From the NCBI RefSeq assembly GCF_003789055.1, contig NZ_ML119084.1, positions 1-64,000 on the forward strand: a stretch of 64,000 bases of DNA, read 5' to 3'. Within the stretch, counting starts at the first letter, position 1. The number at the start of each line of letters is the position of its first letter. The notes beneath the pieces are model-generated. The model had not been told where the DNA came from. It was given only the letters and a program-made list of their open reading frames with translations, and made no database searches. Positions 53,517-61,154 of this stretch are shown here, in pieces. The stretch comes from Histidinibacterium lentulum. Its GTDB lineage: Bacteria; Pseudomonadota; Alphaproteobacteria; Rhodobacterales; Rhodobacteraceae. Made by a program: the position numbers and the translations under genes.

Positions 53517-54557
53517 TCAAGGCGGGGTCTCGGGAGCGGTGCGGAGCTCGATCTCTCCGGCGTCGGCGGCGGCGCGGATCGCGGCGATCACGCGGCCTTG
53601 CGCGGTTTCCGCGGCCTCGGCGGGGACGGTCCCCCGCTCCGCCATCTCTTCGCGCAGGGCGGTGGCCATGCGTTGCGAGATGCCGGCGAGGATGAACTCG
53701 GCAGCGGCCTCGAGCGCGCCTCCGGAGGCGATCGCGGCACCGAGGGCGGTGGCGAGATCGGCGGGATCGACGAGGCGGATGACCTTGGCGATGTCCTGCA
53801 CGGCGACACGCTGGGGCAGATCGCGGAAGGTGAAGATGGCGCGGCGCACCTCCTCGGCGAAGGCGGGGTCCTCGTCCCGGAGGTAGGCGAGCAGCTCTTC
53901 CCGCGTGGCGGCGGGGCTGGAATTGAGGATGGCGCCGAGGCGGCGGCCCGCCTTGTCCGCGAAAGCGGGCGCCGGCGCGCGACCGTAGGTTTCGGCGAGG
54001 GCCGCGCCGATGCGGTGCACGGCAGCGGGAGAGACCGCCTGCGTGCGGGAGATGGCATATGTGATCCGGCGTGCGCGTTCGCCGGGGAGAAGGCCCAGAA
54101 GCTGGGCGGCCTTGGCGACGGGGAGTTTCGAGAGGACGACGGCGCAGACCTCGACGCTTTCGCTGTCCATGATCGGGCGCAGGTCCTCCGGGTCCAGCGC
54201 GAGGACGCGAGGCCAGGGATCGGCGCCGGTGGCGCGGTCGTGTTCGTCGCGCAGCGCGGCGGCGGCGGCGGGGCTGATATGCCCTTCGAGCAGTTTCAGG
54301 GCGGCGTCGAGGGAGGAGGGGGCGGAGAGGGCGACACCGGCGAGTTCGGCGGCGAATTCCGCGGCGACGTCATCGAGGGTTGCCTGATCGACGAGGTTCA
54401 GCGTGGCGAGTTCGCGTGCGAGTGCGATCTGCGCCTCTTCGGACAGGCGGTCGAGCGGCAGGGGCCGACCGCCCGACAGCGCGAGCTGCACCACCATCGC
54501 CGCCTTTCGCCGCCGCGATCCGGCCGGCCCGCCGCCCTGGACCAGTCCTGTCACCAT
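53517..54557 (-). CDS. fliG: FliG-like flagellar motor switch protein (divergent)
   Basis: A 346-residue homologue of FliG. The N-terminal SRRRKAAMVVQLALSGG is the RKAA-type helix. The middle domain includes RAAA-type PEDLRPIMDSESVEVCAVVLSKLP, which matches EHPQ-like packing motifs, and the C-terminal FTFRDLPQRVAVQDIAKVIRLVDPADLA aligns with the torque helix. SQRMATALREEMAERGTV matches the SQRAADILRDDL segment. The charged cluster of E. coli FliG is only partly kept. No other flagellar gene is nearby, so it may be a second, specialised copy or part of a dispersed flagellar system. Confidence 0.75.
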   Translation of the reverse strand: MVTGLVQGGGPAGSRRRKAAMVVQLALSGGRPLPLDRLSEEAQIALARELATLNLVDQATLDDVAAEFAAELAGVALSAPSSLDAALKLLEGHISPAAAAALRDEHDRATGADPWPRVLALDPEDLRPIMDSESVEVCAVVLSKLPVAKAAQLLGLLPGERARRITYAISRTQAVSPAAVHRIGAALAETYGRAPAPAFADKAGRRLGAILNSSPAATREELLAYLRDEDPAFAEEVRRAIFTFRDLPQRVAVQDIAKVIRLVDPADLATALGAAIASGGALEAAAEFILAGISQRMATALREEMAERGTVPAEAAETAQGRVIAAIRAAADAGEIELRTAPETPP

Positions 54558-54566
54558 AGCCGAATG

Positions 54567-54583
54567 CCCCCGAATGTCGGGGG
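54567..54583. repeat. Hairpin just upstream of fliG
   Basis: CCCCCGA-ATG-TCGGGGG is a seven-base inverted repeat with a three-base loop, located nine bases upstream of the fliG ATG, in its leader on the minus strand. It could sequester the ribosome site or end upstream transcription. Confidence 0.5.
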
Positions 54584-54672
54584 AAGGTCTAGCGGCGACA
54601 TCGTGAATATGAGGTTAGGGCCGACCGCGCGGGCGGCACGAAGGAGATGGTCCGGCACGACGCCGGACGGAC

Positions 54673-54706
54673 CCGCGGCGCGACCCCGAGAGGTGTCGCG
54701 CCGCGG
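54673..54706. terminator. Hairpin downstream of the small secreted-protein gene
   Basis: Twelve-base arms CCGCGGCGCGAC and GTCGCGCCGCGG around a ten-base loop lie 22 bp after the small gene's stop on the minus strand and before fliG. No clear T-run follows, so it may act as a factor-dependent terminator or barrier. Confidence 0.5.
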
Positions 54707-54727
54707 ACGTCCGAAGCTCGGGTCGGA

Positions 54728-54886
54728 TCAGGAGGTCGTCACAGGCACGCAGGTGCCGGCTTCGGTGTCGTAGATGCTGCCATCGGCGCAGGACATTGCC
54801 TGCTGTTGACCGTGGTCGCCCCAGCACTGGGCCGCGGCGAGGCCGGGCAAGAGCACGAGAGCGAGGACGGAAAGCGCGGTCTTTAT
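54728..54886 (-). CDS. Small secreted cysteine-containing protein with an apparent ATA start
   Basis: A 52-codon frame: KTALSVLALVLLPGLAAA looks like a complete signal peptide, followed by QCWGDHGQQQ and AMSCADGSIYDTEAGTCVPV with three Cys. No ATG, GTG or TTG precedes the signal sequence in frame. The codon at the right place is ATA, seven bases after a perfect GGAGGA. Relatives I know of from Rhodobacteraceae start with MKT or MKK and have the same C-terminal SCADG.x.D...CV motif. So either ATA initiates here, or the start was mutated and the gene is inactive. The protein would be periplasmic or secreted; no function is known. Confidence 0.6.
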   Translation of the reverse strand: MKTALSVLALVLLPGLAAAQCWGDHGQQQAMSCADGSIYDTEAGTCVPVTTS

Positions 54887-54940
54887 GGTCGTCTCCTCCG
54901 GTGTTGACGTGATTTGACGGTAAGGCCGGAGGCCCTTTCG

Positions 54941-55435
54941 TCAAGTCGGACGTGCCGCGGGATGGGTCAGAGCCACGGACATGCGCTTGAGCTCGTCATG
55001 TGCCTCGGCAGAGAGCTGTCCTGCCTGCAAAGTGATCAGGTGAAGATCGGTCACCGTGCGCACGAGCTCGGCGATCTCGCGATCATCGAACTCACGGTCG
55101 GGGCGGGCGAGGCCTGCGACCGAGCGGCTCCCGCCCTCGTCGATGGCCACGGCGAGCCCGTAGGCGAGGCCGAAGTCGGCGCTCTGCGCGAGGACACCGG
55201 CAGGGTCGTCGAGGTCGGACCATCGCCGCCAGCCGGTTTGCGTGAAGCCGAAGCTGACGATCGGGTCCTGCATCACGAGCCCCTTCTGCGAGTAGAGATC
55301 GAGCCAGCGTCGGTCGTAGGTCTGGAACAGGAATGCGGGCGTCGTGTAGCGGATATGGAAGGCCATCGCGAAACCGGAGGGGCTGAGCGCGCCGAGCTGG
55401 GTGAGATATCGGTCGATTTCCGATCTAGAGCTCAT
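54941..55435 (-). CDS. LuxR-type protein with autoinducer-binding domain only
   Basis: A 164-residue protein made of an AHL-binding domain alone; the HTH that should follow is missing. The signature residues for AHL binding are all present at standard spacing: Trp44 and Tyr48 (RRWLDLY), Asp57-Pro58 (MQDPIV) and Trp72 (GWRRWSDL), plus the Gly-rich FGLAYGLAVAI. A C-terminal helix follows and the protein ends soon after. It is divergent from a full LuxR with a 135-bp gap. It could titrate AHL or form inactive heterodimers with the neighbour. Confidence 0.82.
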   Translation of the reverse strand: MSSRSEIDRYLTQLGALSPSGFAMAFHIRYTTPAFLFQTYDRRWLDLYSQKGLVMQDPIVSFGFTQTGWRRWSDLDDPAGVLAQSADFGLAYGLAVAIDEGGSRSVAGLARPDREFDDREIAELVRTVTDLHLITLQAGQLSAEAHDELKRMSVALTHPAARPT

Positions 55436-55460
55436 TTTTCGCCCCCTGCCGTTCTATCCG

Positions 55461-55511
55461 GTTGCCATACTCGCAAAGGACACACTAGGAAATCGGCCAA
55501 CAGTTGCCATA
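55461..55511. promoter_or_regulatory. Direct repeats GTTGCCATA in the LuxR intergenic region
   Basis: GTTGCCATA occurs at 55461-55469 and 55503-55511, 42 bp apart, which is about four helical turns and so on the same face of DNA. They lie between two divergent LuxR-type genes, where shared control would be expected. A true dyad lux box was not found in this gap. Confidence 0.4.
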
Positions 55512-55570
55512 GCGTATCGGCGTTCAACCGTGAGGGGTAGCTTGCAGCCGCCCCTGCCTGTCCTAAAGAG

Positions 55571-56185
55571 GTGTCCTTGGCGCGCCAGCTTACCCCCGAC
55601 GATCTGCGGATGCTGTCGCCCGGAGGACATTATGTTGCGCTCCGGCTGGGTTTCGCCTTTCCCATGGAGGAGATCAATCATCTCCCGCAGGACTGGGTCG
55701 AGCACTACACGACGCAGCGCTACATGCTGAACGACCCGGTCATCCGCTGGATCTACGCCAATACCGGCGCGATCCGGTGGTCGGACATCCAGCTGGACGA
55801 TCCCAAGCGGATCCTGGCGCAGGCGCGCACCTTTGGGCTGCGTTACGGGCTCGCGGTGAGCGTGTTCGACAACAATCCCGAGGGACAGCGGTCCTTCGGC
55901 ACCTTCGTGCGGGGGGACCGTGAGTTCAGCGATGACGAGGCGGCGGTGCTGACGGCCTGGGTCTCCCGCCGGCACATCGAGAAGGCGCCGCCGCGCAATA
56001 TCACCGACGCGGAGCTCGAGGCGCTGCGGATGGTCAAGGACGGGATGCGGCTCAAGCAGATCGCCCATTCCCTGGGCGTCTCGGAAGGGGCGGTGAAGCA
56101 GCGCCTGCGCAATGCCAAGCGCAAGCTCGGGGCCCAGACAGGGCCGCAGGCCGTGACGCTTGCGACGGAGTTCGGCCTGATCTGA
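55571..56185 (+). CDS. luxR: LuxR-family transcriptional regulator (AHL-responsive)
   Basis: A 204-residue quorum-sensing regulator. The AHL-binding domain has Trp42, Tyr46, Asp55-Pro56 and Trp70 at canonical spacing; the C-terminal LuxR-type HTH (NITDAELEALRMVKDGMRLK and QIAHSLGVSEGAVKQRLRNA) binds DNA. GTG start; a TTG two codons downstream has a better-spaced AGAGG and is an alternative. luxI lies 181 bp downstream on the same strand, so this is its likely partner. It would sense the AHL and activate luxI in the usual autoinduction loop. Confidence 0.9.
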   Translation: MSLARQLTPDDLRMLSPGGHYVALRLGFAFPMEEINHLPQDWVEHYTTQRYMLNDPVIRWIYANTGAIRWSDIQLDDPKRILAQARTFGLRYGLAVSVFDNNPEGQRSFGTFVRGDREFSDDEAAVLTAWVSRRHIEKAPPRNITDAELEALRMVKDGMRLKQIAHSLGVSEGAVKQRLRNAKRKLGAQTGPQAVTLATEFGLI

Positions 56186-56240
56186 CGTTTCCGGCCCGCT
56201 GCCCGATAGCGAAGGAAAATCGCGCGAGGCGGCGCGCGTT

Positions 56241-56258
56241 AACCCAAAATTAGGGGTT
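56241..56258. promoter_or_regulatory. Lux-box-like inverted repeat upstream of luxI
   Basis: AACCC-AAAATTAG-GGGTT is an 18-bp inverted repeat with five-base arms around an AT-rich centre. It is 109 bp upstream of the luxI ATG, in the 181-bp gap behind luxR. Canonical lux boxes are 20 bp and differ in sequence, so this is a positional candidate only. Confidence 0.45.
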
Positions 56259-56366
56259 TGCCCGCAGCGTGGCGTAGACAATCGCAGGTTGCTGGGGCGA
56301 TTGCAAAACAACCGGAAACAGTCAGACAGGCCGGCGGCCCAGCCACCCGCCGGTGAGGGGATCAAG

Positions 56367-57047
56367 ATGCACTATGTCACTTTCGGCTTTCGCACCCTCC
56401 ATGATCACGCGGCGGAGTATTATGACTATCTCGCCCTGCGGAAACGCTTTTTCGTCGATACGCTCGGCTGGTCGATCCCGCACGACGAGTGGGTCGAGAT
56501 GGACCAGTACGACAATCCCAAGGCGCGCTATGCGCTCGTCATCGGGGACGAGGGGCAGGTCCTCGCCGGGGCGAGGGCCCTGCCGACCAGCGCGCGCTGG
56601 GGCGACTTCTCCTACATGCTGCGCGATGCCCAGGACGGCCGGATCGGCGGCATTCCGTCGGACCTGCTGGGCGAGCGCGTCCTGCCCGACACGATGTACG
56701 AGTGCACGCGACTCGTCATCTCGCCGGAATTGAGGGGGATGCAGGCGCGGGTCGCCTGTCTGGGGCTGATCTGCCGCGGACTTGTGGATCTCGCGATGGA
56801 CGACGGGGCGACGGAACTGATGTCGCTGTCGAACCTGTGGCTCCTGCGGGCGCTGAAGTCGCTGGGCTATGACGCCGAGCTGATGTGCGATCCCTATGTC
56901 AATTGCGACGACGGGCACAAATACGCGGTGATGAAGATGTCGGCCATGTATGTGGATCAGTCCATGGCGACCGTCCGGCGAATGGCCGGCACCGCGGGGC
57001 CGTCTCGGCAGATGCAGCCGACGGTGCTGCACGCTCCGGCGAGGTAG
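56367..57047 (+). CDS. luxI: Acyl-homoserine-lactone synthase (LuxI family)
   Basis: A 226-residue AHL synthase that joins SAM and an acyl-ACP to make the signal. The invariant residues are present: Arg25, Phe29, Trp35 (LRKRFFVDTLGW), Asp46, Asp49 (MDQYD), Arg70 (AGARALPT), Glu112 and Arg115 (YECTRLV). Its sequence belongs to the roseobacter-type branch starting MHYVTF. The ATG follows GAGGGG. Acyl chain length cannot be predicted. It is the last gene of the plus-strand quorum-sensing unit and is followed by a terminator-like hairpin facing purB. Confidence 0.95.
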   Translation: MHYVTFGFRTLHDHAAEYYDYLALRKRFFVDTLGWSIPHDEWVEMDQYDNPKARYALVIGDEGQVLAGARALPTSARWGDFSYMLRDAQDGRIGGIPSDLLGERVLPDTMYECTRLVISPELRGMQARVACLGLICRGLVDLAMDDGATELMSLSNLWLLRALKSLGYDAELMCDPYVNCDDGHKYAVMKMSAMYVDQSMATVRRMAGTAGPSRQMQPTVLHAPAR

Positions 57048-57074
57048 CGGCCCGGGGCGCCGGGCGCGGCCGGT

Positions 57075-57100
57075 CCGGGGGCGGCGAGGGCCGCCCCCGG
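57075..57100. terminator. Hairpin between luxI and purB (convergent)
   Basis: Eleven-base arms CCGGGGGCGGC and GCCGCCCCCGG around four bases, between two convergent stops 60 bp apart. No long T-run, so the role as a bidirectional terminator is inferred from position and stem strength. Confidence 0.6.
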
Positions 57101-57107
57101 GGGGCGG

Positions 57108-58424
57108 TCAGTTCGCCTCGGGCGCATCGAAGACCCGGGCGAAGATCGTGTCGACATGGGCGGTGTGATAGGCGGTGTCGAACTTCTCGGCGATCTCCTC
57201 CTCCGACAGGGCGGCGCGCACGTCCGCATCGGCCAGAAGCTCGGTCTGGAAGTCGCGGCCTTCCTCCCAGACCTTCATCGCGTTGCGCTGGACGAGGCGG
57301 TAGGCGTCCTCGCGGCTGACGCCCTTCTGGGTCAGGGCCAGAAGCACGCGCTGGGACATCACGAGGCCGCGGTAGCGGTTCATGTTCTCAAGCATCCGGT
57401 CGGGATAGACCACGAGGCGGTCGATCACGTTCGTCAGCCGGGCGAGGGCGAAATCGAGGTGGATGGTGGCATCGGGCGCGATGCCGCGCTCCACCGAACT
57501 GTGCGAGATGTCGCGCTCGTGCCAGAGCGCCACGTTCTCGAGCGCGGGCGTGACTGCGGAGCGGATCAGCCGGGCGAGGCCGGTGAGGTTCTCGGTCAGC
57601 ACCGGGTTGCGCTTGTGCGGCATGGCGCTGGAGCCCTTCTGGCCCGCGGAGAAGAATTCCTCGGCCTCGAGCACCTCGGTGCGCTGCATGTGGCGGATCT
57701 CGGTCGCGACGTTCTCGATCGAGGAGGCGACGACGCCGAGCGTGGCGAAGAACATGGCGTGGCGGTCGCGGGGAATCACCTGGGTGGAGATGGGTTCGGG
57801 GCGCAGGCCCAGCTTTTCGCAGACATGCTCTTCCACCCGGGGGTCCACATTGGCGAAGGTGCCCACGGCGCCCGAGACGGCGCCGGTGGCCACCTCCCAG
57901 CGGGCCTTTTCCAGACGGTTCCGGTTGCGGTCCATCTCGGCGTAGAATCGCGCGAAGGTGAGGCCGAGGGTCGTGGGCTCGGCATGGATGCCGTGGCTGC
58001 GGCCGATGCGGAGCGTGTCCTTGTGCTCGAGTGCGCGGCGTTTCAGGGCCGCGAGCAATGCGTCCATGTCGGCGATCAGGATGTCGGCGGCGCGGGTGAG
58101 CTGGACGTTGAGCGTGGTGTCGAGCACGTCCGAGGAGGTGAGACCCTGATGGACGAAGCGGGCCTCGGCGCTGCCGACGATCTCTGCGAGGTGGGTCAGG
58201 AAGGCGATGACGTCGTGCTTCGTCTCGCGCTCGATCTCGTCGATGCGGGCGATGTCGAACTCGGCATCCTTCGCGCGCCAGACGGCCTCTGCGTTCTCGC
58301 GCGGGATCAGGCCGAGATCGGCCATGGCGTCGCCCGCGTGGGCCTCGATCTCGAACCAGATGCGGAACTTCGATTCGGGCGACCAGATCGCGGTCATCTC
58401 GGGGCGGGAATAGCGGGGGATCAT
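57108..58424 (-). CDS. purB: Adenylosuccinate lyase PurB
   Basis: A 438-residue fumarase/aspartase-superfamily enzyme that cleaves SAICAR and adenylosuccinate in purine synthesis. GSSAMPHKRNPVLTENL is the superfamily signature with the catalytic Ser loop, TSSDVLDTTLNVQL and GRSHGIHAEPTTLG are the other two active-site segments (conserved His in SHGIHAEPT). ATG chosen, giving MIPRYSRPEM, the usual start. It stands alone on the minus strand. Confidence 0.97.
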   Translation of the reverse strand: MIPRYSRPEMTAIWSPESKFRIWFEIEAHAGDAMADLGLIPRENAEAVWRAKDAEFDIARIDEIERETKHDVIAFLTHLAEIVGSAEARFVHQGLTSSDVLDTTLNVQLTRAADILIADMDALLAALKRRALEHKDTLRIGRSHGIHAEPTTLGLTFARFYAEMDRNRNRLEKARWEVATGAVSGAVGTFANVDPRVEEHVCEKLGLRPEPISTQVIPRDRHAMFFATLGVVASSIENVATEIRHMQRTEVLEAEEFFSAGQKGSSAMPHKRNPVLTENLTGLARLIRSAVTPALENVALWHERDISHSSVERGIAPDATIHLDFALARLTNVIDRLVVYPDRMLENMNRYRGLVMSQRVLLALTQKGVSREDAYRLVQRNAMKVWEEGRDFQTELLADADVRAALSEEEIAEKFDTAYHTAHVDTIFARVFDAPEAN

Positions 58425-58555
58425 GGGCGCTCCTTTCGTGTCGGGCGGTCAGTAGAAGGCGGGGAACGGTGCGGCAAGGGGCGACGGGCGCGGCAGGACG
58501 GGACGACGGCCGGGCGGGTTGGAAACCCTCCCTGCGGGCGTGGTAGGCGGGGGGC

Positions 58556-58966
58556 ATGGTCGATCTCGGGTTCCTGGCGGGAGAATGGCGTCTGGCGCGG
58601 CGCGTGGATGACGCGCGCGCCGGCGCGGTGCTGCGTTTCGAGGGCACGGCCCGGTTCCTGCGGGACGGGGCGGGGCTGTGCTGCGAGGAGAGCGGGCGCT
58701 GGATCGGCGGCGCGCAGGACGGCATGGCTGGGACGCGGCGGTCGCTGTGGCGGGACGGGGGGGACGGGCGGATCGCGGTCCTGTTCGGCGACGGGCGGCC
58801 GTTTCACGACTTCGAGCCGGGCGGGGAGGCGGACGCGGTGCATCTGTGCGGTGCGGACCGCTATGCGGTGCGCTACCGCTTTGGAGAGGCGGACTGGGAG
58901 GCGGTCTGGCGGGTCACAGGGCCGTTCAAGGATTACGTCATGATCAGCCGCTATGGTCGCGGTTAG
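58556..58966 (+). CDS. DUF6314 family protein
   Basis: A 136-residue beta-rich soluble protein. It opens DLGFLAGEWRLARRVDDARA, and a later RYRFGEADWEAVWRVTGPFK with DYVMISRY at the end is the usual DUF6314 pattern. Predicted to be a small calycin-like barrel that could bind a hydrophobic ligand. No catalytic residues known. It is followed 76 bp downstream by bioY on the same strand. Confidence 0.75.
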   Translation: MVDLGFLAGEWRLARRVDDARAGAVLRFEGTARFLRDGAGLCCEESGRWIGGAQDGMAGTRRSLWRDGGDGRIAVLFGDGRPFHDFEPGGEADAVHLCGADRYAVRYRFGEADWEAVWRVTGPFKDYVMISRYGRG

Positions 58967-59042
58967 CGCTGCCGGTCTTGTGTCGTCTCATCGCTTGAGC
59001 GAGAACGGAGCGAATTCCGGTGACCGAAAGAGGGACAGGCGA

Positions 59043-59630
59043 ATGACGGACAGGGTTCTGAGCGAGGCCTTCGGCCCGACCGAGGGCACGGGCAGGCTGG
59101 CCAAGGACGCGGCGCTCGTCGCGCTGGGCATCGCGGCGATGGTCGTGGCGGCGAATATCCGCGTGCCGATGTGGCCGGTTCCGGTGACGATGCAGACCTT
59201 CGCCGTCCTGACCATCGGTGCGGTCTACGGCGCGCGGCTGGGCGTCGTGACGCTTCTGGGTTACCTCGTGCTGGGCGCGCTGGGGCTGCAGGTGTTCACC
59301 GGGGAGACGGCGGGTCTGGCCTACATGGTCGGGCCGACGGGCGGCTATCTCGTGGGCTTCGCCGTCGCCGCGGGTGTCGTGGGCGCGCTGGCGCGCCGCG
59401 GCTGGGACCGGTCGGTCATGGGCATGGTGGGCGCGCTGCTGATCGGCAACGCGGTGATCTATGCCTTCGGCCTGCCCTGGATGGCCTGGCTCTTCGCCGC
59501 TGAGCGCGGCTGGGACTGGGTGATGCAGTGGGGCATGGTCAACTTCCTGCCCGGCGATGCGCTGAAGCTGGTGCTGGCGGCGCTGCTGGTGCCGGGGCTG
59601 TGGCGCCTCATGGGAGCCGCCCGGGACTGA
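59043..59630 (+). CDS. bioY: Biotin transporter BioY
   Basis: A 195-residue substrate-binding (S) component of an ECF-type biotin importer. It has six membrane helices; VPMWPVPVTMQTFAVLTIGA and GPTGGYLVGFAVAAGVVGAL are BioY signatures. No bioM or bioN is nearby, so it must use an ECF module elsewhere or function alone. It starts at the ATG after a weak site. No BioR-type palindrome (TTATMKATAA) was found ahead of it. Confidence 0.93.
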   Translation: MTDRVLSEAFGPTEGTGRLAKDAALVALGIAAMVVAANIRVPMWPVPVTMQTFAVLTIGAVYGARLGVVTLLGYLVLGALGLQVFTGETAGLAYMVGPTGGYLVGFAVAAGVVGALARRGWDRSVMGMVGALLIGNAVIYAFGLPWMAWLFAAERGWDWVMQWGMVNFLPGDALKLVLAALLVPGLWRLMGAARD

Positions 59631-59788
59631 ATGGTCTCCGAGGGCTGAAGCGGGCGCGCGGGAGACCGGGCGCCCTTTCTCGTTCGGTGCGGCCGTCCGG
59701 CGTGGGCCGGAGGTTCCTTTCGAGTATTTCTGGCCAGATGAGGAGGGGGCGCGGGGCCTCTGAAGCGCGGAGCGCCCTGGCGCGCGGG

Positions 59789-61000
59789 TCAGTCGGCGAG
59801 GGTTGTGACGATCTCGGCCTCGGCCTCCAGCGTGCGGTGGACGGGGCACTTGTCGGCGATCTCGAGAAGGCGGGCGCGCTGGGCTGCGTCGAGGTCGCCC
59901 TCGAGGCGGATCGTGCGCCGGAAGCTGTCGATCCTTGCCGTCGCCCCGTCGCCCGCGTCCTGGCCGTGGACCTTGGAATGGGTGACGTCGACCGAGACAT
60001 GGGCCAGCGACCAGCCCTTGCGGCGGGCATACATGCGAATCGTCATGGAGGTGCAGGCACCGAGTCCCGCCGAGACGAGGCCGTAGGGCGTGAGGCCGCG
60101 GTCAGTGCCGCCGTAGCTTTCGGGCTCGTCGGCGAGGATGTGGTGGGTGCCGGACTGGATGTCCTGGAGAAAGCCGTCCGGGTCGGCCTCGGAGACGCGC
60201 AGGACGCCCTCGGGCACGCCGGGCGGCGGGGCGGGGGCGGCGAGGTCGAGGTAGCGCGCGGCCCAGGCGGCGATGATGCCGGCGGCATATTCCGCATCCT
60301 CGGGCCGCGAGATCAGGTGGTCGGCGTCGTCGAGGGTCACGAAGCTCTTGGGGTGCTTCGCGGCGAGGAAGATGTCGGAGGCGTTCTCGATCCCCACCGT
60401 GTCGTCGCGGGGGGCGTGCATCACCAGAAGCGCGGCCTTCAGGCGGGGCACCGCCCTCGCCACGCCGCCGCGGCGGATGTCCTCGACGAACTCGCGGCCG
60501 ATGGTGAAGGGCCGGCCGGCGAGGCTGACCTCGGCGGCGCCGGTTGCGAGGATGCGGTCGATCTCGCCGGAAAAATGGTGGGTGACATGGGCGGGATCGT
60601 AGGGAGCGCCCAGGGTGACCACGGCGCGGACTTGGCGCATGTCGGCCGCGGCCTCGAGCACGGCCGCGCCACCGAGGGAATGGCCGATGAGCAGGCTCGG
60701 CGCCATGCCGCGCTCCGCGAGGGCCGCGCAGGCGGCGCGCAGGTCCGCCACGTTGGAGCTGAGCGTGGTGTTCTCGAACTCGCCGCCGGAATGGCCGAGA
60801 CCGGTGAAATCGAAGCGCAGCACCGCGATGCCCATGGCGGCGAGGCGGGCGGAGATTCGGCGGGCGGCGGGGATGTCCTTGCCGCAGGTGAAGCAGTGCG
60901 CGAAGAGTGCGGTCGCCAGATGCGGGCCCTCGGGCAGGTCGAGCCGGGCGGCGAGAAGATGACCGGCATGGCCGGGGAAGGTGAAGCGGTCTGTGTGCAT
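59789..61000 (-). CDS. Bifunctional alpha/beta hydrolase-OsmC fusion protein
   Basis: A 403-residue fusion. Residues 1-250 form an alpha/beta hydrolase with nucleophile Ser in GHSLGGAAV, an acid Asp and His in DDADHLISRP. Residues 260-403 form an OsmC/Ohr domain with the two redox cysteines, in LGACTSMTIRMYARRKGWSL and ADKCPVHRTLEA. The fusion is common in alphaproteobacteria. OsmC domains reduce organic peroxides; the hydrolase could release the peroxide or act as a thioesterase. ATG chosen just upstream of FTFPGHAG, the usual start. Confidence 0.9.
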   Translation of the reverse strand: MHTDRFTFPGHAGHLLAARLDLPEGPHLATALFAHCFTCGKDIPAARRISARLAAMGIAVLRFDFTGLGHSGGEFENTTLSSNVADLRAACAALAERGMAPSLLIGHSLGGAAVLEAAADMRQVRAVVTLGAPYDPAHVTHHFSGEIDRILATGAAEVSLAGRPFTIGREFVEDIRRGGVARAVPRLKAALLVMHAPRDDTVGIENASDIFLAAKHPKSFVTLDDADHLISRPEDAEYAAGIIAAWAARYLDLAAPAPPPGVPEGVLRVSEADPDGFLQDIQSGTHHILADEPESYGGTDRGLTPYGLVSAGLGACTSMTIRMYARRKGWSLAHVSVDVTHSKVHGQDAGDGATARIDSFRRTIRLEGDLDAAQRARLLEIADKCPVHRTLEAEAEIVTTLAD

Positions 61001-61154
61001 GGCGCGGTCCGTCCGTTGCTGGCGTCGGGTGGCCCTTCGGATGTGGTGCGGCGTGGCGGCGCCGGGCAAGGGCGGAGGGCGCTGCGCCGCGGATCGTGAC
61101 GCGTTGTCACATGGATGGCTGGTGGCCGGGAGAGAGAGACGGCAAGCTGAGGGC

